A stretch of 53,123 nucleotides of DNA, taken from Pseudomonadota bacterium. GTDB taxonomy: Bacteria; Pseudomonadota; Gammaproteobacteria; Steroidobacterales; Steroidobacteraceae. The stretch covers positions 1-53,123 of the forward strand of contig JANXQL010000069.1 in the NCBI GenBank assembly GCA_025356815.1. Reading direction: 5' to 3'. The notes below the pieces were generated by a model, which saw only the letters and a program-made list of their open reading frames with translations, had not been told where the DNA came from and searched no databases. The first letter of the stretch is position 1; the number at the start of each line of letters is the position of its first letter. The position numbers and the translations under genes are program-made. Below are positions 16,746 through 24,441 of this stretch, one piece after another.

Positions 16746-18095
16746 ATGCAGGCCGTACGCAAAGACTCCCAGAAACGCCGCGCCAAGATTCTCGCGGTTG
16801 ACGACGATCCGGGCCTGCTGCGCCTGCTGACCATCAGGCTGCGCTCGGAGGACTACGAGGTTGAGGCCGTGGCGAGCGCGGCCGATGCGCTCGCCGCGGT
16901 CGGGCGCTTCCGCCCGGACCTTGTGATCACCGACCTGCGCATGGACCAGATGGACGGCATCGGCCTGCTGAAGGAACTGCAGGTCCGCTACCCGGGCCTG
17001 AAGGTGATCCTGCTGACGGCCCACGGCACCATTCCAGACGCGGTGCGCGCAACCCAGAGCGGCGCGTTCAGCTTCATGACCAAGCCAGTCGAGAAGCAGC
17101 AGCTGCTCGAGCAGGTGCAGAAGGCGCTGAAAATCTCCGGCTTCCCGCGCGTCGACGAGCAATGGCGCGCCGAGATCGTGACCCGCTCGCCGCTGATGGA
17201 GCAGAAGCTCAGCCAGGCCAACATGGCAGCCGGCACCGATGCGCGGATCCTGATCACCGGCGACTCTGGCGTCGGCAAGAAGTTGCTCGCGCGCGCGATC
17301 CATCGCGCCAGCGCCCGGGCCGACGGGCCGTTCATCGTGCTCAGCTGCGTCGAGGGAGCCGACAGCGACCTTGAGACCGACCTGTTCGGCTCGCATGCCG
17401 GCGAAGCCGACGGCACTCAGCGCGGCCTGCTGCAGGCGGCCGCGGGCGGCACCGTGGTGCTCGAGGAGGTCTCCGAGCTGCCGCTGCCGCTGCAGGCGAA
17501 GCTCGCGCGGGCGCTGCAGGAGAACCTGGTCCGCCCGGCCGGCACCGAGCTGACCGAGCCCGTCAACGCCCGGCTGATCGCGACGACCCGGCGCGACCTT
17601 GCGTCACTGATGTCGCAGGGACGGTTCCGCGAGGATCTGTACTACCGGCTCAATGTCGTGCACATCGATGTCCCGCCGCTGGCTCGCCGGCGCGAGGACA
17701 TCCCGCTGCTGGTCGCGCACTTTCTCGAGCAGATCGCCCAGGAGAGCGGCCTGCGCAAGGCCTACGCGCCGGAGGCGGTCGAGTTCCTGGCCACCGTCGA
17801 GTGGCCAGGCAATGTCCGCCAGCTGCAGTCGGTCGTGCGCCAGAATGCGGCGATCAGCCAGACGCTGGTGATTAGCGCCGAGATCGCGGAACTCGCCGTC
17901 GGCGCAGGTGCCGCCGGCCTGCCCTCCTTCGACGACGCGCGCGACGAGTTCACGCGTAACTATCTGGTGCAGATCCTGCAGATCACCGGCGGCAACGTGA
18001 GCCAGGCCGCGCGCCTCGCCAAGCGCAACCGCACCGACTTCTACAAGCTGCTGTCACGGCACCAGCTGACGCCGGACGACTTCAAGGGTCAGTGA
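16746..18095 (+). CDS. glrR: Response regulator GlrR (QseF) lacking the GAFTGA loop
   Basis: This 449-residue regulator has a receiver domain with phospho-acceptor Asp-63 (VITDLRM), an AAA+ domain and a Fis-type C-terminal HTH (NVSQAARLAKRNRTDFYKLL). The AAA+ domain keeps Walker A GDSGVGKK (172-179), an LFG motif at 213-215 and the FREDLYYRLNV arginine-finger region. However, GAFTGA, which touches sigma-54, is absent: LFG is followed by SHAGEADGTQRGLL, about three residues shorter than E. coli GlrR. Walker B reads VVLEEV rather than LFLDEI. It may therefore act without sigma-54. It is last in the glrK-qseG-glrR operon, and its end overlaps the convergent membrane protein gene by 14 bp. Confidence 0.92.
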   Translation: MQAVRKDSQKRRAKILAVDDDPGLLRLLTIRLRSEDYEVEAVASAADALAAVGRFRPDLVITDLRMDQMDGIGLLKELQVRYPGLKVILLTAHGTIPDAVRATQSGAFSFMTKPVEKQQLLEQVQKALKISGFPRVDEQWRAEIVTRSPLMEQKLSQANMAAGTDARILITGDSGVGKKLLARAIHRASARADGPFIVLSCVEGADSDLETDLFGSHAGEADGTQRGLLQAAAGGTVVLEEVSELPLPLQAKLARALQENLVRPAGTELTEPVNARLIATTRRDLASLMSQGRFREDLYYRLNVVHIDVPPLARRREDIPLLVAHFLEQIAQESGLRKAYAPEAVEFLATVEWPGNVRQLQSVVRQNAAISQTLVISAEIAELAVGAGAAGLPSFDDARDEFTRNYLVQILQITGGNVSQAARLAKRNRTDFYKLLSRHQLTPDDFKGQ

Positions 18096-19062
18096 TGCCA
18101 CCGCGGTCGAGGCTCGCGCGCAGCCACGCGAGCCCGACCACGATCAGCGGCAGGATCATCAGCAGCTGGTAGACGAACGACGCGGCCAGCGCCACGTCGG
18201 CCGGCACCCCCTGCGGCTCCAGCATGACCCTGAACGCCACCTGCACCGAGCCTGCGTAGCCCGGCGCGTTCGGCAACAGGAACGCCATGACGATGCCGAC
18301 GACGACCAGGATCGCAGGGCCCACGCCGACCACGTGGCCGGCCACCGCGGCGGAGCCGGCCGTACACAGCGCGACCGCGAGCCACTGTGCAAGCGACCAG
18401 CCGAGCACCGCGAGCGAGGTCGCGGGCGATCGCACCGGCGCGAGACCCACCAGCGCGGCATCCACCTGTGCCAGCACGCGAACCGCGAACCTGTCCGGCA
18501 GTGGTTGCAGCAGCAGGGCCGCCACGCGCCGCACGACACCCGGTAGCGCGACGGCGGCGAGCACGCAGCTGGCAAGCCCGGCGGCGACGAACGCGAGCAG
18601 GCGCACCGCGGCATACATCGACGGGGACACCGGCACCAAGAGCAGCGCCACGGCTGCAAGCAGCAGCACGCCGAACAGGTCGAACACGCGCTCCGCGACG
18701 ATCGAGGACAGCACCGCGGACGCCGCGTAGCCATGGCGCCGTTGCAGCGCGAACGCGCGTACGAACTCCCCCGCGTGCGGCAGCAGCGCGTTCAGCGCAA
18801 GGCCCGCGGTGACCGGCCGCAGCAGGGTCAACGTCGATGGCGCACGCTCCGCGCCCAGCAGCAGCCGCCAGCGGGCGCTCTTGGCGTAGACGAAGGCCGC
18901 CGTGCCAACCAGCACCGCGAGCGCGGGCAGGCCCCAGTCGCCGGCGGCAAGGATGTGCAGCACCGCCTCGATGGGTGTGCCGTGGAACGCGAGCACAAGG
19001 AACAGCGCCCCGACCAGGACGCCGGCCAGGAGCCCCGCGAGGCGCGACCAGGGGACGCGCAC
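18082..19062 (-). CDS. Flippase-like integral membrane protein (UPF0104/LPG synthase TM family)
   Basis: This 326-residue protein has about eight hydrophobic helices and matches the lysylphosphatidylglycerol synthase transmembrane family (PF03706). Members are implicated in lipid or lipid-linked sugar handling at the inner membrane. Recognisable segments are AKSARWRLLLGAERAP, the NALLPHAGEFVRAFAL motif near residues 90-105, SSIVAERVFDLFGV, and FLLPNAPGYAGSVQVAF near 260. There is no soluble transferase domain, so it does not make lysyl-PG itself. It lies 11 bp after the sugar aminotransferase gene and is probably co-transcribed, which suggests a role in a glycolipid or surface glycan. The start is GTG with a weak ribosome site. 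Confidence 0.83.
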   Translation of the reverse strand: MRVPWSRLAGLLAGVLVGALFLVLAFHGTPIEAVLHILAAGDWGLPALAVLVGTAAFVYAKSARWRLLLGAERAPSTLTLLRPVTAGLALNALLPHAGEFVRAFALQRRHGYAASAVLSSIVAERVFDLFGVLLLAAVALLLVPVSPSMYAAVRLLAFVAAGLASCVLAAVALPGVVRRVAALLLQPLPDRFAVRVLAQVDAALVGLAPVRSPATSLAVLGWSLAQWLAVALCTAGSAAVAGHVVGVGPAILVVVGIVMAFLLPNAPGYAGSVQVAFRVMLEPQGVPADVALAASFVYQLLMILPLIVVGLAWLRASLDRGGITDP

Positions 19063-19073
19063 CGGTGCTGCGC

Positions 19074-20246
19074 TCAGCCGTAGAAGCGACGGATCGCGTC
19101 GACGACGTAGGCGAGCTGCTCGGCCTTCAGTTCGGGGAAGATCGGCAGCGCCAGCGTCTGGGCCGCCGCCCGCTCGGACTCCGGGCAGTCACCGGTCTTG
19201 CCACCGAGATAGGCGAAGCAGCCCTGCACGTGCAGCGGCACGGGGTAGTAGATCTCGGTGCCGATACCCTCGTCGCCGAGGAACGCCTTCAGGCGGTCCC
19301 GTTCGGGCGCGCGGATCACGAACTGGTTGTAGATGTGGCGCAGCCCCGGCTGCGCGTAGGGCAGCGTCACCGTGCCGGTGAGGCCCGCCGCCGCGAACAG
19401 CTCGCGGTACGCGGCCGCATTGCGACGCCGGCCTTCGGTCCACGCCTCGAGGTGGCGCAGCTTGACGTTCAGCACCGCCGCCTGCACCTCGTCGATGCGG
19501 AAGTTGCCACCGATCAGGGCGTGGTAGTACTTCGGCTTGCCGCCGTGCACGCGCAGCACGCGCATGAGCTCGGCAAGTTCCGCGTCCTGCGCCGTGCAAA
19601 GGCCCGCGTCGCCGAAGGCGCCGAGGTTCTTCGTCGGGAAGAACGAGAAGCAGCCAATGTCGCCGATGCTGCCGGCGCGGGCGCCGTCGAGGTACTCCGA
19701 GCCGATCGCCTGCGCGGCATCCTCGATGACCTTCAGCCCGTGACGGCGCGCCAGCGCCATCATCGGCGCCATGTCCGCCATCTGGCCATACAGGTGCACC
19801 GGCATCAGCGCGCGCACGCGCGTGCCGCTCGCGCGATGCACGAGTACCGAGTCTGCGCTTGTGCACTCCTCGTCGACGAAGCGCTGCAGCGCGACCGGGC
19901 TTAGGTTGTAGGTCGATGGCTCGATGTCCAGGCAGATCGGCCGCGCGCCGGTGCGGGCGATGGCCCCGCCGGTCGCGAAGAACGTGTAGGGCGAGGTGAG
20001 CACCGCGTCGCCCGGGCCGATGCCCAGCGCCATCAGCGCCAGCAGCAGCGCGTCGGTGCCGGAGGACACGCCGACGCCATGGGCGGCGCCGGAATAGGCG
20101 GCGACGGCAGACTCCAGCGCGGTCACCTCGGGGCCGAGGATGAAGGCCTGGGACTCGTACACCCGCTCAAGGATCGGCAGCAATTCGGCCTTGAACGCCG
20201 CGTACTGCAGGCGCAGATCGAGCAGCGGGACTTTCATCGTCGACAT
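19074..20246 (-). CDS. DegT/DnrJ/EryC1/StrS-type sugar aminotransferase
   Basis: This 390-residue PLP enzyme belongs to the DegT/DnrJ/EryC1/StrS family, which transaminates nucleotide-linked keto sugars for surface glycans. Seen in order: the N-terminal VPLLDLRLQY, GVSSGTDALLLAL, SPYTFFATGGAI, VIEDAAQAIGSEY, the PLP lysine Lys-206 in FSFFPTKNLGA, HGGKPKYYHALIGGNFR, and RHIYNQFVIR near the C-terminus. It is closest in style to WbpE/PglE-like enzymes, but the exact sugar cannot be read. The ATG at 20246 has AGGG upstream; the frame is open further upstream, without family match. It precedes the flippase-like gene by 11 bp. The rest of a glycan pathway is not adjacent. Confidence 0.92.
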   Translation of the reverse strand: MSTMKVPLLDLRLQYAAFKAELLPILERVYESQAFILGPEVTALESAVAAYSGAAHGVGVSSGTDALLLALMALGIGPGDAVLTSPYTFFATGGAIARTGARPICLDIEPSTYNLSPVALQRFVDEECTSADSVLVHRASGTRVRALMPVHLYGQMADMAPMMALARRHGLKVIEDAAQAIGSEYLDGARAGSIGDIGCFSFFPTKNLGAFGDAGLCTAQDAELAELMRVLRVHGGKPKYYHALIGGNFRIDEVQAAVLNVKLRHLEAWTEGRRRNAAAYRELFAAAGLTGTVTLPYAQPGLRHIYNQFVIRAPERDRLKAFLGDEGIGTEIYYPVPLHVQGCFAYLGGKTGDCPESERAAAQTLALPIFPELKAEQLAYVVDAIRRFYG

Positions 20247-20402
20247 CGGCGCACCCTGCGTCTGCCGCGCCGCAGGCGCGAATGGCGCCGAAACTGTACA
20301 CAATCCCGCCCGTGAATGCCCGTCGGGCCGACCGCGCTGGCGCGCCGGCAAACCGCCATCAGGCGCTTGAGTTGAGCGCAAGCGGCCGGATGAGGCGGCA
20401 GA

Positions 20403-20478
20403 TGGCGTCCCCAGAGGGATTCGAACCCTCGTACCTACCGTGAAAGGGTAGTGTCCTAGGCCTCTAGACGATGGGGAC
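20403..20478 (-). tRNA. tRNA-Glu (anticodon TTC)
   Basis: A 76-base tRNA with acceptor stem GTCCCCA/TGGGGAC, a CCTTTCAC-type anticodon loop giving TTC, a T-arm containing GGTTCGAATCC and an encoded CCA end. It is second in a tRNA-Ala/tRNA-Glu pair right after gltX, whose product charges it. Confidence 0.97.
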
Positions 20479-20511
20479 GAGGCCCGGCCCCACTGGTGGG
20501 CCGAAGAAACG

Positions 20512-20587
<76 letters not shown>

Positions 20588-20603
20588 ACGCGAGAGGCGG
20601 CGG

Positions 20604-20632
20604 ATTCTGCGAGGACGGCGGGAGCCTGTCAA
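20604..20632 (-). promoter_or_regulatory. Sigma-70 promoter of the tRNA-Ala/tRNA-Glu operon
   Basis: On the minus strand there is a perfect TTGACA (20627-20632), a 17-bp spacer and CAGAAT (20604-20609), followed by a GC-rich discriminator and a leader of about 10 bases before tRNA-Ala. The -35 hexamer overlaps the last sense codon and the TGA stop of gltX. Confidence 0.75.
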
Positions 20633-22029
20633 CTCCCCCGTGCGTGGGCGATCGCTCGGTCGACCCGGCGGAGCACGGTTTCGGCCCCCAGGATAGCAAG
20701 CGTCGCGTCGATCGGCGGCGACACGCCGCTGCCGCAGACCGCCACCCGCAGCGGCTGGGCGACCTTGCCCAGGCCCGCACCGAGCTCGGCGGCAAGCGCC
20801 TTGAGCGCCGCGTCGATCCCGGCCCCGCTCCACGGGGTCGGCAGCCCGGCGAGCACCGCGCGCGCTGCGACCAGCAAGGGCGCGGTCTCGGCAGTGAGGT
20901 TCTTGGCGGCCGCCTTCGGCTCGTATCCGGTGGGGTCGTGGAAGAAGAACAGGCTGCCCTCGGCCATCTCGGCGAGCGTGCGGGTGCGCTCCTTGAGCGC
21001 CTCGGCCACCGCCGCAAGGTCGATGCCCTCCACCTGCACGCCGCGCGAGGCGAGCTGCTCGCCGAGCAGCGGCGCGAGTGCCGAGCCGCCGAGCCGCATC
21101 ATGTGCTGCTGGTTGGTCCAGGCGAGCTTGTCCGGGTTCAGCGCCGACGCGGACTTGTTGACCGCATCGAGGTCGAACAGCTGCACCAGCTCCTCGAGAC
21201 TGAAAAGCTCCTGGTCGCCGTGCGACCAGCCGAGTCGGCCGAGGTAGTTCAACAGCGCCGCCGGCAGGAAGCCCGCGTCCTTGTACTCGAGCACGCTGAC
21301 CGCACCGTGGCGCTTGGACAGCTTGGTGCCATCGGGACCGAGGATCATCGGCAGGTGCGCGTACACCGGCGGCGTCGCGCCCATCGCCCGCAGCATGTTG
21401 ATCTGCCGCGGCGTGTTGTTGATGTGGTCGTCCCCACGGATCACGTGCGTGATGCCCATGTCCCAGTCGTCGACCGAGACGCAGAAGTTGTAGGTGGGGT
21501 TGCCGTCCGAGCGCAGGATGATCAGGTCGTCCAGCTCCTCGCTGCGAAACACGATCGGACCGTGGACGATGTCGTCGACGACCACCTGACCCTGGTCGGG
21601 GTTGCGAAAACGCACCACGGGCGTCACGCCCTCGACCGGTGCCGTGCGATGCCGGCAGCGGCCGTCGTAGCGCGGCTTTTCCTTGCGTGCCATCTGCGCG
21701 GCGCGCATCTCGTCGAGGTCCGCCCGGGAGCAGTAACAATGGTAGGCATGACCGGACTCGAGCAGCTGGCCGATCACCTCGCGGTACCTGGGGTAACGCT
21801 GGGTCTGGTAGAACGGGCCCTCGTCCGCGTCGAGCCCCAGCCACTTCATGCCGTCCAGGATCACCTGGATCGCCTGGTCGGTCGAGCGCTCGCGGTCGGT
21901 GTCCTCGATGCGCAGGATGAAGGTTCCCTGGTGGCGACGGGCGTAGAGCCACGAGAACAGGGCCGTGCGCACGCCGCCTATGTGCAGCATGCCGGTGGGG
22001 CTGGGAGCGAAGCGGGTCCTGACGGTCAA
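20629..22029 (-). CDS. gltX: Glutamyl-tRNA synthetase
   Basis: This 466-residue class I synthetase attaches glutamate to tRNA-Glu. The HIGH-type motif is PSPTGMLHIGG (9-19) and the KMSKS-type motif is KLSKR (236-240). The zinc site is complete, with Cys-98, Cys-100, Cys-125 and His-127 as in E. coli GltX. The length is normal for the bacterial enzyme. The start appears to be TTG at 22029, directly before TVRTRFAPSPTG, with GGAAGA a few bases upstream. tRNA-Ala and its cognate tRNA-Glu follow within about 230 bp, and tRNA-Val lies divergently on the other side. Confidence 0.97.
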   Translation of the reverse strand: MTVRTRFAPSPTGMLHIGGVRTALFSWLYARRHQGTFILRIEDTDRERSTDQAIQVILDGMKWLGLDADEGPFYQTQRYPRYREVIGQLLESGHAYHCYCSRADLDEMRAAQMARKEKPRYDGRCRHRTAPVEGVTPVVRFRNPDQGQVVVDDIVHGPIVFRSEELDDLIILRSDGNPTYNFCVSVDDWDMGITHVIRGDDHINNTPRQINMLRAMGATPPVYAHLPMILGPDGTKLSKRHGAVSVLEYKDAGFLPAALLNYLGRLGWSHGDQELFSLEELVQLFDLDAVNKSASALNPDKLAWTNQQHMMRLGGSALAPLLGEQLASRGVQVEGIDLAAVAEALKERTRTLAEMAEGSLFFFHDPTGYEPKAAAKNLTAETAPLLVAARAVLAGLPTPWSGAGIDAALKALAAELGAGLGKVAQPLRVAVCGSGVSPPIDATLAILGAETVLRRVDRAIAHARGS

Positions 22030-22124
22030 GCGCGTCTTCCGAAAAAGTGGGGCGCGAGACTCTATCAGACCGCCGGGCCGGGGCGCCCTGCCGAAGAATT
22101 GCGAGTCCGCCCCGCACGCGCCGA

Positions 22125-22153
22125 TTGAATGCGGCGCCCGGCCCCACTACACT
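22125..22153 (+). promoter_or_regulatory. Sigma-70 promoter of tRNA-Val
   Basis: TTGAAT (22125-22130), a 17-bp spacer and TACACT (22148-22153), followed by a GC-rich discriminator of the kind found on stable RNA promoters. The predicted start near 22160 leaves a leader of about 14 bases before the tRNA. Confidence 0.7.
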
Positions 22154-22173
22154 TCCGCCGCGAATCGCGCGGT

Positions 22174-22248
22174 GGGCGGTTAGCTCAGCGGTAGAGCACT
22201 GCTTTCACAAGGCAGGGGTCACTGGTTCAAACCCAGTACCGCCCACCA
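22174..22248 (+). tRNA. tRNA-Val (anticodon CAC)
   Basis: A 75-base tRNA with acceptor stem GGGCGGT/ACCGCCC, D-arm TAGCTCAGCGGTAGAGCA, anticodon stem CTGCT/GGCAG with loop TTCACAA (anticodon CAC), T-arm GGTTCAAACCC and encoded CCA. The last anticodon-stem pair is a T-G wobble. The region after it is gene-poor and island-like. Confidence 0.95.
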
Positions 22249-22674
22249 TTTAAAATCAAAGCGTTACGCCCACTTCATCACCACCCTCGAAAGCCGGGGC
22301 GGACTCGGACACGGACTTTCGCCGTCGATCTGGCGAATCCTTTGCACTTTTGCGGGATGAAGCAGCGACGCGGCGATTCACGGTCGCTCCGCCGAAACAT
22401 CGGTCCAGGGCCTGCGGCCATAGCTGCCAGACAGGGCTGTGGCACAACCCGGCTTGTCGAGCTGCGTCCGTCGGGTCCGGTTCCGCCGTGAACCCGACGT
22501 CGGCCATATCGCTCCCCGGCGATCGGGCCTCCCATTCACCAGTTGAGGCCGCTGACCGATTGCGTCTGGTCAAAGTCGGCGCGGAAATCTGGCTTTCCCG
22601 TGTATTCAAGCAGTTATCGCCTATACGATCTCCGGACGGTCGCACTGGATACAGTTACGATGACCTGAAGGATC
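22249..22674. other. Gene-poor sequence after tRNA-Val
   Basis: No reading frame here resembles a known protein or has a convincing start. Base composition and codon bias differ from the flanking core genes. I searched by eye for a copy of the tRNA 3' end and for an integrase and found neither, so integration at this tRNA is only a possibility. Confidence 0.4.
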
Positions 22675-22985
22675 TCACGGGATTGCCATCGCAATGATTT
22701 CCGATCTAGTGAGTCTCTCGCGAGGCTCCTCGAGGATTGCACCAGCCAGCGCCTTCGCATCGCCTCTCGCTAGTGGACCGAGATCGTAGGAAATCGGAAA
22801 AACATGCCGTAATTGAACCCCGAGGAAGCGCGCTAAAGCCGCCGGCCCGCGATCCGCGTAGTCGAAATCATGATAATTCGCGAGGCGGAACCAGCGACCG
22901 CCCCGCTCGGCGGACACGCTCAGTCCGAACCCATCTTCACCGTCAGTACGCGATCCCAACCCGGGACATTCCTGATGTACACCAT
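22675..22985 (-). pseudogene. Small hypothetical gene, apparently frameshifted
   Basis: A strong ribosome site AAGGAGA lies 7 bases before an ATG at 22985. It opens a frame reading MVYIRNVPGWDRVLTVKMGS and then meets a stop after 21 codons. The sequence continues protein-like in the -1 frame (FGLSVSAERGGRWFRL, then RGPAALARFLGV to SEIIAMAIP) down to 22675. Joined, they would make about 103 residues of an unrecognised small protein with a DFDYADRGPAALARFLGV core. This is either a disrupted gene, a base missing from the assembly, or, less likely, programmed frameshifting. The continuous frame begins further upstream with a GTG at 23025 that lacks a ribosome site. Confidence 0.5.
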
Positions 22986-23111
22986 GACAAACTCTCCTTG
23001 CCCATACGGCAAATTGATTGTTCACAGGAGTAGAGGCGGGTGCCGGGCAAAAGGATTCGCGGACCGGACACTATTTTTTCCCGGAACGCGTGGCCGGACG
23101 ACGGAGACAGT

Positions 23112-23417
23112 CTATTCGGCGTCCGGTTCGACGTGCCCGGCTTCGCGCTGATGGCGGATCGCGAGCACGAGGACAGTCTCCTCAACCGCCTCGCGACTGT
23201 AGAGCGCGACGTATCCGGACCGGCCGCGCGAAATCACGAGTTCCCGAAACTCGGATTCGACGGACCGTCCGATCAGCGGGTGGCGCCGAAGCACGAGAAC
23301 GGCCTCCTCGATCAGCCCCACCGTCTCGAGCGCCGCTGCCGGATCGGATTCGAGCAAGAACTCCGTGAGGCGCTCCAGATCCGCAAGCGCCTGCTCGGTA
23401 TAGATCAGCCTTGCCAA
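23112..23417 (-). CDS. parE: ParE/RelE-family toxin
   Basis: This 101-residue protein has the ParE-like pattern: IYTEQALADLERLTEFLLE, a helix with AVLVLRRHPLIGR, the RELVISRGRSGYVALYS strand pair and VLVLAIRHQREAGH at the end. The family includes gyrase-poisoning ParE and RelE ribonucleases, and the RHxRE tail is typical of ParE. Its start at 23417 overlaps the antitoxin gene by 13 bp. The antitoxin comes first, the usual order. The target is inferred from family only. Confidence 0.85.
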   Translation of the reverse strand: MARLIYTEQALADLERLTEFLLESDPAAALETVGLIEEAVLVLRRHPLIGRSVESEFRELVISRGRSGYVALYSREAVEETVLVLAIRHQREAGHVEPDAE

Positions 23418-23689
23418 GACACCGACTTCGGTCGGGCGACAGACCGGCCTTTGATTCGCGCCCGAAGGTACTCGTGCACGGCCTCAGCCTCGTATCCCTT
23501 GCCAGTCCGCAGCGCCGCCTTGCTGGCCTTCTCCGCCTGTGCGACGAACGAAGCTCGCAGTTCAGCGGCCTTGGCTGAAGCCTCGATTGCCTGAACCATG
23601 AACGCGTGCGTGGTCACACCACGGTCCTGGGCGGCCGCGATCACTCGCTTCTTGAGATTGTCCGGCAGTTTCAGCGACGTCGTGGCCAC
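23405..23689 (-). CDS. parD: Ribbon-helix-helix antitoxin of the ParDE-like pair
   Basis: This protein of about 94 residues begins VATTSLKLPDNLKKRVIAAA, a ribbon-helix-helix DNA-binding N-terminus (residues 3-45), followed by an acidic, Ala-rich helical tail (AEKASKAALRTGKGYEAEAVHEYLR region) that should wrap the toxin. The GTG at 23689 was chosen because GGAGA lies 6 bases upstream and the RHH strand begins at once; an upstream extension to 23755 has no family match. It is expected to repress the operon through the imperfect palindrome at 23708-23727. Confidence 0.83.
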   Translation of the reverse strand: MATTSLKLPDNLKKRVIAAAQDRGVTTHAFMVQAIEASAKAAELRASFVAQAEKASKAALRTGKGYEAEAVHEYLRARIKGRSVARPKSVSWQG

Positions 23690-23707
23690 GGAGGATCTCC
23701 AAGCATC

Positions 23708-23745
23708 GGTGTCACCACGGTAGCACCGGCGCTGCCCTCCGTCAA
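23708..23745 (-). promoter_or_regulatory. Promoter and operator of the ParDE-like operon
   Basis: On the minus strand, TTGACG (23740-23745), 17 bp and TACCGT (23717-23722). The 20-bp imperfect palindrome GGTGTCACCACGGTAGCACC (23708-23727) covers the -10 region. Matching half-site bases are GGTG, ACC, GGT and CACC. This fits autorepression by the RHH antitoxin. Confidence 0.55.
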
Positions 23746-24317
23746 AAAAGAGCAATGTCCAATGGAGTTATGAGTCTGAATCCGCGGCCTAGCGAAGACT
23801 GCACCTTCTCCCCCACCGGTAACTTCGCGAGCTTGAAGGGCTGTCAATTTGGCCGTTTGAAGGCGCCCATCATGGAACCGGCGGCGCCGCACCGTCGCTC
23901 GGCCCCACCCTTCGCCGCGGACCTTCCTATGCCCGGATCATCGCTAGACTTCCGGTAGACGCTGACGCTGAAATTGCGCCGGCTGTGACTGCAAGACCCA
24001 AGGGCTCCAGACAGTCGAAGCGCACCGACGATCCCGGGTGTAGAGGTGCCTTCATCGCGATCAGTCCATTCTCCGTCAGTGAAAATCGACAAGGTCGACA
24101 TCAGCAACATCTATAGCGTTGAAATGAAGGGCCTCATGGTTTCCAGATACCCAAACCGACCAAAGGCCTTTCAGCTTTCGCTTCAGCGGCTGCAACTTCA
24201 TTCCCGGCAGATTGTAGCCGGACGAAATTCCGCCACCTTGCGCGCAACAACGCATGCGGCGATGCAGCGAAAGCGGAAGACTCACTGATTTCGCAAAGGC
24301 CGCTCTCGGTCCAAGAC
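23746..24317. other. Non-coding stretch before the repeat-protein operon
   Basis: No gene that I can support lies in these roughly 570 bases. Several short frames exist on both strands but lack ribosome sites and family resemblance. It is more AT-rich than the genes around it, and could contain decayed mobile-element sequence that I cannot identify. Confidence 0.4.
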
Positions 24318-24377
24318 GCCAGGACGTAGACGGGCCCGACGAGGGTCGTCGGTCGGGTGTGCCGTCGCCGTCCTGGC
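24318..24377. repeat. Nested inverted repeats upstream of the repeat-protein operon
   Basis: Outer arms GCCAGGACG (24318-24326) and CGTCCTGGC (24369-24377) are perfect 9-bp complements. They enclose a second perfect palindrome, CCGACGA-GGG-TCGTCGG (24336-24352). The element ends 12 bases before the putative sigma-54 promoter. It could be an activator binding site or a structured nucleic acid element. There is no T-run, so it is not an intrinsic terminator on the plus strand. Confidence 0.45.
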
Positions 24378-24388
24378 CGCGTGGATGG

Positions 24389-24404
24389 TGGCACTGCCGA
24401 TGCC
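24389..24404 (+). promoter_or_regulatory. Candidate sigma-54 promoter of the repeat-protein operon
   Basis: TGGCAC, five bases, then ATGCC, gives the GG and GC doublets at the -24/-12 spacing of TGGCAC-N5-TTGC. Predicted transcription start is near 24415, leaving a leader of about 27 bases with AGGGGG 5 bases before the ATG. It departs from consensus at one T and the last base. A single GC-rich match could be chance. Confidence 0.4.
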
Positions 24405-24441
24405 CTGATAAGGTGAGTCGAGACCACTTGAGGGGGTATGG

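Noticed and set aside
22174-24441. att site duplication of the tRNA-Val 3' end
   Set aside because: No second copy of the T-arm and acceptor sequence was found by eye in this stretch.
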